Counted from the stretch's first letter, positions 26,901 to 35,217 are shown. The stretch: 64,000 nt of DNA from an uncultured Prevotellaceae bacterium (GCA_946540735.1 CAMNIN010000009.1:1-64000); one strand, 5' to 3'. Numbers and translations are program-made. The notes: generated by a model from the sequence alone, not told the origin.

Positions 26901-28435
26901 GAGAAGGAGAGGTATCTGAGATCTTCGGGGGTGCGGTAGGAGGTGTAGGATGTGGCTTCGGTGGTGGCGGCCAACTCTCCGTCTGGTTCGGTGTAGACGT
27001 GGTAGCGCACGTTACCGGGTATCACGTATCCGCCGTGCATGCCCGTGGTGCTTGGCGTCCAAGTGAGGTTTATGTTGCCACCGTCGATGGCAAGTCTCAC
27101 TTCTGTGGGGGCAGCTGGCGTGTCGAATCCTGCCCAAACGTCGACGACGGACACGCCACCTTCACCCACGTTGTTGGCAGCACACACACCGAGCTGCAGC
27201 GCCTGACTCACGGGCAGGCCTTCGATGGTCAGCGTCTTGTGCTCACCTGGGGTTGCGGGACCACTGGCTACTTCGCTGTCACCCAACTTCACGATGTATC
27301 TCAGGTCTTCGCCAAGAAAATCTGAGGCGTTGTTGGTCAAGACGGGCATGGTGAAACTCAGGTCGATGAGATTGGGGTTGGCGGCGTTGTTTTGCCACGA
27401 AAGGTCTTCTACCATACTGGGGGCGCCGTCATCGATGCCTGAGGAGGTGAGGTAAAGGTCACCAAACTGCACGGTGTTGTCAAACTCGTAGCATTTGAAA
27501 GCATCGGCACTACGGAGGTCGACCTCGGCAATGCCAGAGGTGAGGTCTTCCTCAAGAAACGCCCAATACAGTTTACCCTGGCCACCGTCGATGGCAGCGG
27601 CCTGGTGGTAGGAACTGGGGATGAATCCTGTACTGCCCACAAGGGTCTCATTGCCGTTGGTCTTGTCGATCTTGTAGAGGTCGCCCTCACTGTCGATGGC
27701 ATAGAGCTGACCACTGTTTTCGTCAATGGCCATCACAATGAACAGGTGCGAGGGATCGGCGATTTTCACACGGTTCAACGTGGCGTAGTCCATCTTGCAG
27801 AATTCGAGCGACTGCCCGTCAGAAGTGTAGAAATAGCCGTATGCGCGCTTGGTCTCCTTGTCGTAGGGGGTGTTGGTCCAAGCGAGGTATTTGTAGTCTT
27901 GATTGGGGATGATCTGAGAGGCATTGGCGTCCCATTCCATCTTGGCAAGGTCGAACTTGTATTTCACGTAGATGGTGCCATAGCCACCGAAATCATAGCC
28001 GATGACCATCCAGTAGTTGGTGCCGATGATGGCACTGCCGTACTCTGCATACATGATGCCCTCCTGGTCGAGGTAGATGGCATTCAGATCTGGGGAGACA
28101 CTGCTCACCTCATAGATGCCGTATTGAGGTTTACCGGGAGGCCAAGCGAGGTTGGAGATGATGGTGCCCCGGAACACAGCACCCGCAGTAGTGGTGAAGG
28201 GTGCTTTCCGCTGGCCGGAGGGCAGTATACACCGGGGAACTTGCACGGAGGAGCCCTGACGGGCAAGGTTCAGTTGTCGCTGCTGCGACTGACGCCTGCC
28301 CAAGAGACTATTGTCGACGGGGTTGGAGTTGAACTCACGGTGCGGTGTGACGCCCAGAGGCATTTGGGCATGGAGGCCCAGGGCGAACAGCAGCATCATG
28401 ATTGACAAAAGAATCGTTGTGATAGACTTTGGCAT
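23933..28435 (-). CDS. Giant secreted protein with FN3 and choice-of-anchor J domains, T9SS tail
   Basis: About 1500 residues. The signal peptide is MPKSITTILLSIMMLLFALGLHAQ; the ATG at 28435 starts it, while the frame before it has no promoter. Residues ~80-370 look like a repeated beta-propeller-like region (AIDENSGQLYAIDSEGDLYK). Several fibronectin type III units follow (AAPTEVRLAIDGGNINLTWT; SSPSVVNIIDNGNGTVTINW). Between them lie jelly-roll 'choice-of-anchor J' / cleaved-adhesin modules marked by DNNHDGETWYLEDTYDV and NDWMLSPPLYLEKGKHYSVEF. The end (DVTVYDMSGRVVAEGRQ...LPRNVYIVRVKATGE) is a T9SS sorting domain. Likely a surface adhesin or scaffold. Transcribed alone from the promoter at 28,501. 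Confidence 0.8.
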   Translation of the reverse strand: MPKSITTILLSIMMLLFALGLHAQMPLGVTPHREFNSNPVDNSLLGRRQSQQRQLNLARQGSSVQVPRCILPSGQRKAPFTTTAGAVFRGTIISNLAWPPGKPQYGIYEVSSVSPDLNAIYLDQEGIMYAEYGSAIIGTNYWMVIGYDFGGYGTIYVKYKFDLAKMEWDANASQIIPNQDYKYLAWTNTPYDKETKRAYGYFYTSDGQSLEFCKMDYATLNRVKIADPSHLFIVMAIDENSGQLYAIDSEGDLYKIDKTNGNETLVGSTGFIPSSYHQAAAIDGGQGKLYWAFLEEDLTSGIAEVDLRSADAFKCYEFDNTVQFGDLYLTSSGIDDGAPSMVEDLSWQNNAANPNLIDLSFTMPVLTNNASDFLGEDLRYIVKLGDSEVASGPATPGEHKTLTIEGLPVSQALQLGVCAANNVGEGGVSVVDVWAGFDTPAAPTEVRLAIDGGNINLTWTPSTTGMHGGYVIPGNVRYHVYTEPDGELAATTEATSYTSYRTPEDLRYLSFSVDAFSTDFPTPSEKSYSNKEALGEHITPAYEVRFDDINKIESYWTILDNNHDGETWYLEDTYDVMRIRMGSRGNNDWMLSPPLYLEKGKHYSVEFDASTAYGGKMRMAYGKASLSSPAKYTELMAGTNIAADVPTTYRAMLTVEETGDYRIGLQEMASGGIYTELYRFSIGDGVSDDAPAAPTDLKVTPAPEGALGATISFTAPSLTFNGSPLTHIDNIQLFREGTLIHTIDQDVAPGKSFSFTDNTVTAMGITTYSVRAVNENGVGEMASSSAYIGFDVPSSPSVVNIIDNGNGTVTINWENSVVGRNGGFVDVSKVENTLYNVENNQLTKAIVTLTGKNAYTCSATLSGDPAWYYIGVTAKYADTAESDATLGRLIKGTPAGIPIEDSFASQQIHDSRFWWGTPLVGATNWGLSATSADNDGGSMMFVSKAESDKAVVGTRKITLQGSSSPKLFFKYYSKPSSTGSLTLQIDRGQRGIIDDVAVFDLAADNPDGGWKQATVDLEEYTTDKYVILRFLAAADASGTQIGFDDFRLGEYLAHDLCIEVDAPATILAGQTADIKMVVTNVGSIATGDFSVDLTFDDQQLSQITGTGLAAGGQQEMHFSLKTDVFMKGDHTLKATVHDPADQQSHNDSATFDIAVGNYPSTAIVDLAAEGPNSYVHLSWTNPADEVRTLSRITEDFEGYTPWATDFAPWTCVDRDGGLSGGIFSGVSYPGQGTPIAFMIFNPNNLTSNATQQVPELTPRSGKQYAAAIYSVNPSTNAVVAQDNWLVSPRLPGVPQTITLYVKTMNTAYPNAQLEMLYSTTGAAEENFIKMGDSYLISDVSNWTKIQVTLPIGTSYFALRDITSSDDAFMVMVDDVDFMVEGQDPLPITGYNVYVDHQLQTVISGGEQTSYDLGPLSDGSHQIQMTILYGPDQLESEPSNVALVTTTIKAITPAEADQLDVTVYDMSGRVVAEGRQVISRLPRNVYIVRVKATGEVMKMER

Positions 28436-28500
28436 AAGATTGATCGTTTTAGTTCTCCACTTGGTGAGATGAAACATAATAAAATAATTGGGATTGAATG

Positions 28501-28530
28501 CAAAAATAACGATTTTCCACGTTATTCCAA
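28501..28530 (-). promoter_or_regulatory. Promoter for the FN3 protein
   Basis: Minus-strand TATTTTTG at 28501-28508 with a TTG at 28528-28530, spacer 19 nt. Transcription near 28494, leader about 60 nt. Confidence 0.5.
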
Positions 28531-28574
28531 GTGATTTCGCCCGAAAAGTTTTAAATTGACACATCCGCGATGGC

Positions 28575-28614
28575 AAAAAGGCCGCATCGGATACCATTCC
28601 GAAGCGGCCTTTTT
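28575..28614 (-). terminator. Terminator of the SH3 lipoprotein gene
   Basis: Arms AAAAAGGCCGC and GCGGCCTTTTT are perfect complements around an 18-nt loop, giving T-tracts on both strands, 47 nt after the lipoprotein stop. Confidence 0.75.
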
Positions 28615-28660
28615 CTTCTCAGCGCCAAGATGTGAAAGCACTCTGGCAAGGGGATGATGG

Positions 28661-29401
28661 CTATTGCGGGGTGAGGGGTTTCGCACGGTCGCCCTTGGGG
28701 GTGATCGGACAGTAGACGCACTCAGCCAGTCCATCACTCTCCCACACCCAGAAGTCTTGCTTTCCGAGATAACCTTCTACCTCGCGGATATGGGCTTTGG
28801 CTTTCTCCTTCGTGGTGAAGCAACTCTCGCAAAGGCGATATCTCACCTTACCCTCTACCACCGTCTTGTAAACCGGACAGATAAAGGCATCGGGAATCTG
28901 GCCCAACACCTTCTTGGCCGACTCCAGACTCTCGCAACTGGCCTTCACCACATAATACACCTTGCCCGAAGCCTTCGGTCCTGTGGAACCGACAGCCTCC
29001 TCACGCTCGAAGGTGGCGTAGGTGCTTTTCACATAGCCTTTCACCCCATCGTATTCGATCTGATACCAGTCGCCCTCGGTGGCCACGTAGTTGGCTCCCG
29101 GACCGTCGGTGGTGAGTTTGCCCAGGATCTCCGATTTCACGGAGGGCTCTCTGCGCACATTCACATAACCATCCGCCGAACGGGCGAAAACTTTTTTCAC
29201 AGGTGCTACCGTGTCGGTCTTCTCCTCCGTGACGACTGAGTCCATCGGGGCCCCATTCTCCTCGGCTGACTCTACTGCCGCCATCTCCTCAGGCAAAGAA
29301 TCGACGAAAGTCTCCACGTTCTTTGCTTCACTCTTCTTATTGTCACATCCCGTCAGACCAACCATCACGACGAATGCGAGAAAAAAAGGAATTATCTTCA
29401 T
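28661..29401 (-). CDS. SH3 / SPOR-like domain lipoprotein
   Basis: A 246-residue lipoprotein. MKIIPFFLAFVVMVGLTGC gives a lipobox with Cys19; the ATG at 29401 starts it and lies 22 nt after a TATCTTTG box. An acidic linker (about 20-70) is followed by a bacterial SH3 domain (GYVNVRREPSVKSEILGKLT, EGDWYQIEYDGVKGYVKSTY) and then a SPOR-like fold (VYYVVKASCESLESAKKVLG). Both domain types bind peptidoglycan in other proteins, so a wall-associated periplasmic role is likely. Three Cys-containing pairs in the SPOR-like part (CESCF, CVYC) could form disulfides or a metal site. A single-gene unit with its own terminator. Confidence 0.8.
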   Translation of the reverse strand: MKIIPFFLAFVVMVGLTGCDNKKSEAKNVETFVDSLPEEMAAVESAEENGAPMDSVVTEEKTDTVAPVKKVFARSADGYVNVRREPSVKSEILGKLTTDGPGANYVATEGDWYQIEYDGVKGYVKSTYATFEREEAVGSTGPKASGKVYYVVKASCESLESAKKVLGQIPDAFICPVYKTVVEGKVRYRLCESCFTTKEKAKAHIREVEGYLGKQDFWVWESDGLAECVYCPITPKGDRAKPLTPQ

Positions 29402-29422
29402 CTTCGATATTCGTTTACATGG

Positions 29423-29453
29423 CAAAGATAGTGCAAACCCGACAAATCTCAAA
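29423..29453 (-). promoter_or_regulatory. Promoter for the SH3 lipoprotein
   Basis: TTTG at 29450-29453, 19 nt, TATCTTTG at 29423-29430 on the minus strand. Full consensus. Confidence 0.7.
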
Positions 29454-29542
29454 AAAAACAACACATTTTCTTTACATTCTCTGTATTAAGCAGGCGACAG
29501 AAAGCATTTCGCCTCTTTGGTGGGGCTTGGTGAGGTATTCTG

Positions 29543-31090
29543 TCAGATCCCTCTTTCGGCCCAGTCACCCCGGTCGAGATTCCGATAGCCGATGGCCTCG
29601 GCGATATGCCTGGATTCCACCTTCTCCGATCCGTCGAGGTCGGCGATGGTGCGGGCTACCTTGAGGATGCGGTTGTAGGCGCGGGCGGAGAGTTTCAGAC
29701 GCTCCATACCCATGCGGAGGAGTTGGAGAGACTGGGCATCGGGCTCAGCATACTGGTGGATCATGCGCTCGGTCATCTGGGCATTGCAGTGGATGTCTTT
29801 GTAGTCGCTGAAACGCTTTTCCTGGATGGCGCGGGCTTTGATCACCCGCTCGCGGATGGCCGCAGAGGGCTCTCCAGGCGAGGCTTTGGAGATGTCGTCG
29901 AACGAGAGGGCGGCGATCTCACATTGGATGTCGATGCGGTCGAGCAACGGCCCGCTGATCTTGCTCATATAACGTTGGATCTGCCCGGGCGTGCAGACGC
30001 AGGTATGCGTGGGATCACCATAATAGCCGCAGGGGCAGGGATTCATAGAGGCCACGAACATGAATGAGCAGGGAAACTCCACGGTGTATTTGGCGCGGGC
30101 GATGGTGATTTTGCGGTCTTCCAAGGGTTGACGCAACACTTCAAGGGTCTGCTTCGAAAACTCCGTCAACTCATCGAGAAAGAGCACCCCGTTGTGGGCG
30201 AGTGACACCTCACCGGGCTGGGCATTGGAGGTGCCGCCGCAAAGTCCCACCTGCGAGATGGTGTGATGCGGACTGCGGAACGGGCGCTGTGAAATGAGCG
30301 AGGTGTCGCGGCCCAACTTGCCAGCCACGGAATGCACCTGGGTTGTCTCCAGACTTTCGGCAAGCGACAAGGGGGGAAGAATGCTGGGCAGACGTTTGGC
30401 CATCATGGATTTCCCGCTTCCCGGAGGTCCGATCATGATGAGATTGTGACCGCCAGCGGCTGCCACCTCGAGGGCTCGTTTCACATTCTCCTGACCGCGC
30501 ACGTCGGCATAGTCGAGTTCGAAATTGTACTGCCGGGCGTAGAATTCCTTACGGGTGTCGATGACAAGGGGCTGGGGATGCTGGGTGCCATTGAGTAGTC
30601 CGATGACCTGCTCGATGTCGTCCAAACCGTAAACTTCCAGATTGTTCACCACTGCGGCTTCCCTTACATTGTCGGCAGGCACGATTAGTCCCTTGAAATG
30701 CTCTTTCCTGGCAAGGATGGCAATGGGCAGGGCTGCCCGGATGGGTTTCAGCTTCCCGTCAAGGCCCAGTTCGCCCACCAGCATGTATTTGTCGAGGTTG
30801 TCGACAGGTATCTTGCCGTGCGCAGCGAGCATACCCACTGCGATGGGCAGGTCATAGCTGCTGCCTTCCTTGCGGATGTCGGCGGGCGAGAGATTGATGG
30901 TGAGACTGGAGAGGGGAAGTTTGTAGCCCACATTGGGCAGGGCGGCGGTGATGCGGGAATAACTCTCCCGAACGGCGGTGTCGGCCATGCCCGAGAGGTT
31001 GTACATCACTCCTCGGGTCATGTTCACCTCTATGGTGATGGTGGTGGCTTCAAGTCCCACGACGGCTGCACAATAGGTTTTTGCCAGCAT
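29543..31090 (-). CDS. yifB: YifB/ComM-family Mg-chelatase-like AAA+ ATPase
   Basis: A 515-residue AAA+ protein of the ComM/YifB family. The N-terminal Lon-protease-like (ChlI) fold (GLEATTITIEVNMTRGVM...NLSPADIRKEGSSYDLPIA) precedes the Mg-chelatase ATPase with Walker A GPPGSGKSM (about 222), Walker B GVLFLDELTEFS, and the C-terminal SARAYNRILKVARTIADLDG helix. ComM is a hexameric helicase that promotes branch migration in natural transformation in Vibrio; in Bacteroidetes the role is inferred. It starts 21 nt after the TlpA-like lipoprotein stop, so it shares that transcript, which begins with tRNA-Leu. Full length for the family. Confidence 0.92.
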   Translation of the reverse strand: MLAKTYCAAVVGLEATTITIEVNMTRGVMYNLSGMADTAVRESYSRITAALPNVGYKLPLSSLTINLSPADIRKEGSSYDLPIAVGMLAAHGKIPVDNLDKYMLVGELGLDGKLKPIRAALPIAILARKEHFKGLIVPADNVREAAVVNNLEVYGLDDIEQVIGLLNGTQHPQPLVIDTRKEFYARQYNFELDYADVRGQENVKRALEVAAAGGHNLIMIGPPGSGKSMMAKRLPSILPPLSLAESLETTQVHSVAGKLGRDTSLISQRPFRSPHHTISQVGLCGGTSNAQPGEVSLAHNGVLFLDELTEFSKQTLEVLRQPLEDRKITIARAKYTVEFPCSFMFVASMNPCPCGYYGDPTHTCVCTPGQIQRYMSKISGPLLDRIDIQCEIAALSFDDISKASPGEPSAAIRERVIKARAIQEKRFSDYKDIHCNAQMTERMIHQYAEPDAQSLQLLRMGMERLKLSARAYNRILKVARTIADLDGSEKVESRHIAEAIGYRNLDRGDWAERGI

Positions 31091-31111
31091 CTGATCGGTA
31101 TTGGTTTCTGA

Positions 31112-32115
31112 TTAAGGTTTCTCCAGCAGTTCGTCGATCTTGCTCATCAACTCATTCATACGGAGACCACGGGCCACCACACGACGGTGATGGAAGACGA
31201 TGTTGTCGGGCACACCGGAAAGACCGGTCTGACGAAATACAGTGCTCTCGAACAATTTCCCGTCGAACACCATCGGACTGGTGAGTGAATCACGGTCGAT
31301 GACACGAAGGCAAGCCGTCTTGTCGGCATCGAGGCAGACACCGACACAGGTCAGACGACCTCCTGAGGAACGTTGTTTCCGGCGCAACTGACGCTGCATC
31401 TCCTGACTTTCATAACTCCAACTGCTCCAAGTGCTTAGTACAGCCACATCACCGCCAAGGGCTGCATCAGTCACGGTGCCCCCGCCTAATCCAGGACCTG
31501 AGAAACGGGGCACAGAGGCTCCCTTCATGCCATGACGCAACTGGCTCACTTGCTGATTCAGGATGATCAGTGGACCGTTCTTGGGCTGTTTCTCCAGCAT
31601 CAGCGATGTCAGTTTTTCGGCCTTGGCATAGTCGGGCTCACCGCTCTGAATGAAATATTTCCGGATGAGATACATGCCTATGGGCGACTCGGGATGCTGG
31701 GTGACGAACTCCTCGGCTTTCTTCACCACGTCGGGCGGCGACATCTTTGCGGTCTGCATCCTGAAATTGGTCATCATCTCATTGGATTTCGTACCGGTCA
31801 CCTCCATCTCCTTCATGTGAGAGGCGTCGGCCTTAATGTCGACGCTCTTTCCAGGCTCGGCAAAAATGGGCTGCTCTGAGAAATTGGGAAATACCAGCAT
31901 GAGGATGGCCTCACGCTCACAAGGGCGCTCATAGGTGAAACGGCCGCCCACCACCCGGATGGTGTCGATGCCGTCGACACCTCCTTCAGGACTGTAGACA
32001 AAGAATTCTCCCTGATTCATGTTGAGGAAACGACCCGACAACTTGAAATGCCCACTGTCCACGCCACATGCCGTGAACAGCATCGCCATAGACAATATGC
32101 AGAGGAAATTTTTCA
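31112..32115 (-). CDS. TlpA-like lipoprotein lacking the redox cysteines (DUF4369 N-terminal domain)
   Basis: A 334-residue lipoprotein (MKNFLCILSMAMLFTAC, lipidated Cys17). The first ~110 residues match the DUF4369 pattern (FKLSGRFLNMNQGEFFVYSP, FAEPGKSVDIKAD). The C-terminal third has a thioredoxin-like fold: VAVLSTWSSWSYESQEMQRQ sits where TlpA proteins have FWATWCGPC, so the CxxC is absent, while the cis-proline loop GLSGVPDNIV remains. It therefore cannot be a normal thiol reductase and may be a binding or structural protein. Translation upstream of 32115 would run through tRNA-Leu, so the ATG 17 nt after the tRNA is taken. Co-transcribed with tRNA-Leu and yifB by position. Confidence 0.8.
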
Positions 32116-32131
32116 TAGAAGGATGGGAAAA

Positions 32132-32218
32132 GTGCCGCGAGCGGGACTCGAACCCGCACAGCCATTCCTGGCCAAGGGATTTTAAGTCCCTCGTGTCTAC
32201 CAATTCCACCATTGCGGC
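32132..32218 (-). tRNA. tRNA-Leu (UAA)
   Basis: An 87-nt class II tRNA. The acceptor stem GCCGCAA/...GCGGC closes with discriminator A at 32132; the anticodon loop reads CTTAAAA, giving UAA (Leu). The extra arm and the T-arm GCGGGTTCGAGTCCCGC are intact. CCA is not encoded. A promoter lies 51 nt upstream, and the lipoprotein ATG is 17 nt downstream on the same strand with no terminator between. Confidence 0.95.
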
Positions 32219-32268
32219 TATTATGTGCTGATTTCCGGGGATGACCCGTGCCATCATGAAAATCTTTG

Positions 32269-32299
32269 CAAAGATAAGACGATTTATCCGAACGGCCAA
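32269..32299 (-). promoter_or_regulatory. Promoter for tRNA-Leu and the lipoprotein-yifB unit
   Basis: TATCTTTG at 32269-32276 with TTG at 32297-32299, spacer 20 nt, on the minus strand. The transcript would start near 32262, about 44 nt before the tRNA. Confidence 0.6.
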
Positions 32300-32387
32300 T
32301 AAATTCACACAATTTAATACTTGAGCCCTCTTTAAAAAGTCTTTTTCATCACATATTGGGGTTCACAAGTCTCTCCTCCTTTGTTCG

Positions 32388-32530
32388 GGCGGATTTGTAA
32401 TCCGACCGCATTGAGTATCAGCATTTGCAATGCGCTTTTAGCGGATTAAAAATCCTGATACTCACAGCATCGGGATTGCAAATCCCGATGAACAACTGCA
32501 AAACCCGATGAACACAGCATCGGGATTCTT
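32388..32530. repeat. REP-like array of short palindromes
   Basis: Successive short inverted repeats with related cores: CGGATTTGTAATCCG, GCATTTGCAATGC, GGATTAAAAATCC, and GCATCGGGATTGCAAATCCC(GATG) at 32467-32490, followed by two half units (AAACCCGATG; GCATCGGGATT). Similar half units occur at 47,790-47,880. Together with flanking bases this accounts for the gene-free stretch 32,300-32,587. Confidence 0.6.
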
Positions 32531-32587
32531 GGACAAGCCAAGCGGCACCCTATGGGTGATGAGTAATTACCGCAGTAAACAAGAAGC

Positions 32588-33157
32588 TCAATTCACGGTG
32601 AGCAACCCGAAAGGCCCTGTGGTGGAGGCACGGTAACGGGTGAGCCGGTTACCTTTCTCCCCGGTGGTGATGAAACCGTCATTATTGAGGTCATACTGCC
32701 GATGGCACACACCGCAGGTGGCGATGCCGTTGGTGCTGATGCTGAGCGGACGGCTCTTCACAGGGATGGCTTTGGGGTCGAAGCAGTTGGGACATTCCCG
32801 GTCATAGGCATAGAAGACGGGAGGCGGCCCAAACACTCCGTAACCCACGATGATGCCATTGTTATAGCCCAGGATGAGGGTGCTCTGCGTATCCTGCCGC
32901 AACAAGGGCTGGCTGCTATGCAGACCGCCATTGTTGGTGAAATCGAAGTAAGCGGCTCCATTGCGGGTGACCTTCGTGATCACACAGAAAATGCCTGGCG
33001 CACTGGGATTCATGGCACTGGCCAGGGTGGCATCATTGCGGTCGGCGTTGTTGAAATAGAAATGGCATGCGCCGATGGTGTACTCATTCTGAGCATCGCC
33101 GCAAGCCACCAGAAGGGTGCATACCGACACGAGGAGAATGCTGAGTGCCTTTTTCAT
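32588..33157 (-). CDS. Lipoprotein with two CxxC pairs
   Basis: A 189-residue lipoprotein (MKKALSILLVSVCTLLVAC, Cys19). The mature part has YAYDRECPNCFDP and TNGIATCGVCHRQYDLNNDG, two CxxC pairs about 30 residues apart, the second followed by His; this looks like a zinc-ribbon or Rieske-like metal site near the C-terminus. The middle (AAYFDFTNNGGLHSSQPL) is beta-rich. Similar unnamed lipoproteins occur in Bacteroides. The ATG at 33157 overlaps the argH stop (ATGA), so it is the last gene of the pyrE-SRPBCC-argH direction. The function is unknown. Confidence 0.72.
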   Translation of the reverse strand: MKKALSILLVSVCTLLVACGDAQNEYTIGACHFYFNNADRNDATLASAMNPSAPGIFCVITKVTRNGAAYFDFTNNGGLHSSQPLLRQDTQSTLILGYNNGIIVGYGVFGPPPVFYAYDRECPNCFDPKAIPVKSRPLSISTNGIATCGVCHRQYDLNNDGFITTGEKGNRLTRYRASTTGPFGLLTVN

Positions 33158-34485
33158 CCCAACAGTGCTTTCTCTGCCTCCACCATCTTCTCGAAATGGA
33201 ATCCGGCAAGGGTCTGGTCCATCAAATCCGCGATGCGGTCGTTGCACAGGTTGCCGATGCTTCCCTCATGGGTGTGATGGATATGCTTGTCGGCCACGAA
33301 GCGCCCGGCCTCAATGTCGAGTCCCACTTTCTTGTAGGCGTCACGGAATGGCATACCACTGGCCGCCAGGCGGTTGACTTCCTCCACCGAGAACATCGGG
33401 TCGTAGAGGGGGGCGTCGAGGATTTGCTTGTTGACCTCCATGCGGTGAATGATATAGGCGGTCATCCGCAGACAGTCCTTGAGCTCGTCGAAAGCGGGCA
33501 AGAAGACCTCCTTGATGATCTGCAGGTCGCGGAAATAACCGCAGGGCAGGTTGTTCATGATCAGCATCACCTGTTGCGGCAACGACTGGATCTTGTTGCT
33601 CTTGGCACGGATCAGTTCAAAGACATCGGGGTTCTTCTTATGGGGCATGATGCTGCTGCCTGTCGTACATTCCTTGGGAAGGTGGATGAACGAGAAGTTC
33701 TGACTGTTGAAAAGGCAGGCGTCGAAGGCCAACTTGGCCAAAGTTCCGGCGATGCTGGCCATGGCGAAAGCGACGTTGCGCTCCATCTTGCCTCGACCCA
33801 TCTGGGCATACACCACGTTATAGTCCATGCTGTCGAAACCGAGCAACTGGGTGGTCATCGTACGGTTGAGTGGGAACGAACTGCCATATCCGGCAGCACT
33901 GCCAAGGGGGTTGCGGTTGGTCATCCGGTAAGCTGCTTGCAGGAAAAGCATGTCGTCGGCGAGACTCTCGGCGTAGGCACCAAACCACAGGCCGAACGAA
34001 CTGGGCATGGCCACTTGCAGATGGGTGTAGCCGGGCATGAGAACGTCTTTGTTGGCCTCGCTCTTGGCAATCAACTCGTCAAACAGGGTTTTCACTTCTT
34101 CGGCGATGTCTTTGATCTGCTGACGGGTAAACAGCTTCAGGTCGACGAGCACTTGGTCGTTGCGTGAACGGCCGCTGTGAATCTTCTTTCCCATGTCGCC
34201 CAGACGGCGGGTGAGCATCAGCTCCACTTGTGAGTGTACGTCCTCCACATCGTCCTCGATCACAAACTCTCCCTTCTCGCAGAGGGCATGGATGTCGCGG
34301 AGGGCGGACAAAAGCTGCGACAGCTCGTCGGATGTGAGCAGTCCGATGGACTCAAGCATGGTGATGTGGGCCATGGAACCCAATACGTCGTAACGGGCCA
34401 AATAGAGGTCCATCTCGCGGTCGCGGCCCACGGTGAACTGCTCTATCTCGCTGTTGATCTCAAAATCTTTTTCCCAAAGTTTCAT
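33154..34485 (-). CDS. argH: Argininosuccinate lyase
   Basis: A 443-residue member of the fumarase/aspartase superfamily that splits argininosuccinate into arginine and fumarate, the last step of arginine synthesis. The signature GSSIMPHKKNPDVFELIRA (about residues 272-290), with the catalytic Ser in its flexible loop, is intact; HSRSRNDQVLVDLKLFTR-type and GYTHLQVAMPSSFG motifs are also present (the first as HSGRSRNDQ). Length is normal. It lies 51 nt after the SRPBCC gene on the same strand. No other arg genes are in the window. Confidence 0.95.
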   Translation of the reverse strand: MKLWEKDFEINSEIEQFTVGRDREMDLYLARYDVLGSMAHITMLESIGLLTSDELSQLLSALRDIHALCEKGEFVIEDDVEDVHSQVELMLTRRLGDMGKKIHSGRSRNDQVLVDLKLFTRQQIKDIAEEVKTLFDELIAKSEANKDVLMPGYTHLQVAMPSSFGLWFGAYAESLADDMLFLQAAYRMTNRNPLGSAAGYGSSFPLNRTMTTQLLGFDSMDYNVVYAQMGRGKMERNVAFAMASIAGTLAKLAFDACLFNSQNFSFIHLPKECTTGSSIMPHKKNPDVFELIRAKSNKIQSLPQQVMLIMNNLPCGYFRDLQIIKEVFLPAFDELKDCLRMTAYIIHRMEVNKQILDAPLYDPMFSVEEVNRLAASGMPFRDAYKKVGLDIEAGRFVADKHIHHTHEGSIGNLCNDRIADLMDQTLAGFHFEKMVEAEKALLG

Positions 34486-34536
34486 ACGGCTTGGATAACT
34501 TTAATCGCGGTATTTCGAATGATGTGCCGTCGGCTG

Positions 34537-34953
34537 TCAGGCATATTTACCGGCAGCGATGGCGTCGGCCAACTTCTCCAGTCCTGCTTGCAGGGGCTTG
34601 GAGATCATGCCTTTGACAAACATGTTGAGGTCGGCCTTGATGGTGAGTTTCATCTTGCAGGAGGTCTCCGACGTGGGCAGAAGCTGTACCCACAGGTTGA
34701 AGGGCAACGGTGAACTCACCGTCTCGTATTTGATGGTCTTGGGCTCCTCACGGTCGCAGATGCGGATGGAGATATTGCCCACGGGGGGGACGTTCATCGT
34801 AATGGAGTCGCTGTCGAAGATGATTTCCTCGCGCTTGTCCTCGGGCAGTCGGTCGCGGACCTCCTCGCTGAGGGCAAGGTCGCTCAACCGATGGTATACG
34901 GCTTGCTGGGGATAGGGAATCTCCCTGATGCTGCTTTCAAACTTGGTTTCCAT
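34537..34953 (-). CDS. SRPBCC-fold (polyketide cyclase/START-like) protein
   Basis: A 138-residue small-ligand-binding fold protein. METKFESSIREIPYPQQAVY starts the SRPBCC beta-helix-grip, and the long C-terminal helix is MISKPLQAGLEKLADAIAAG. Residues KMKLTIKADLNMFVKGMISK match the conserved end of this Bacteroidetes family. Its position beside pyrE and argH is, from memory, common in Bacteroides; the ligand is not known. A 264-bp gap with a repeat separates it from pyrE. Confidence 0.82.
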   Translation of the reverse strand: METKFESSIREIPYPQQAVYHRLSDLALSEEVRDRLPEDKREEIIFDSDSITMNVPPVGNISIRICDREEPKTIKYETVSSPLPFNLWVQLLPTSETSCKMKLTIKADLNMFVKGMISKPLQAGLEKLADAIAAGKYA

Positions 34954-35076
34954 GTTATCGTGATTGATTGACGAAAATAATTATTCATGTTGCGGAAGTT
35001 AAAGAAGTGAAGTCGTTATCGGTCTTTCGGCCCAAGAAGTGAAGCCAGATGCTTTGTTAAAGTCATGGAAAGTACC

Positions 35077-35197
35077 ATTAGAACGCTTGAATAGCGAAAG
35101 TACATTTGCCTTAATGTCCTTATCGTCCTTACCGTCCTTAAATTCCTTACCGTCCTTAAATTCCTTAAATTCCTTACCGTCCTTAAATTCCGATAGT
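35077..35197. repeat. Short dispersed repeat plus CCTTA-rich minisatellite, copy 2
   Basis: The segment 35077-35105 matches 3951-3979 with two differences. It runs into a tract of imperfect 9-bp and 18-bp units (CCTTACCGT, CCTTAAATT) from about 35110 to 35195. The tract contains a TACATTTG box at 35101-35108 on the plus strand, but no gene starts downstream on that strand. Confidence 0.6.
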
Positions 35198-35217
35198 CAA
35201 GTAATTACTGCGGGTGA

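Noticed and set aside
32116..32308. N-terminal extension of the TlpA-like protein through the tRNA
   Set aside because: The extra residues are simply the translated tRNA-Leu; the lipoprotein signal begins at 32115.
35101..35108. TACATTTG as a plus-strand promoter
   Set aside because: No TTTG at proper spacing and no plus-strand gene downstream.
35105..35195. CRISPR-like array
   Set aside because: Units are 9-18 bp, imperfect and without unique spacers; it is a minisatellite, and no cas genes are present.
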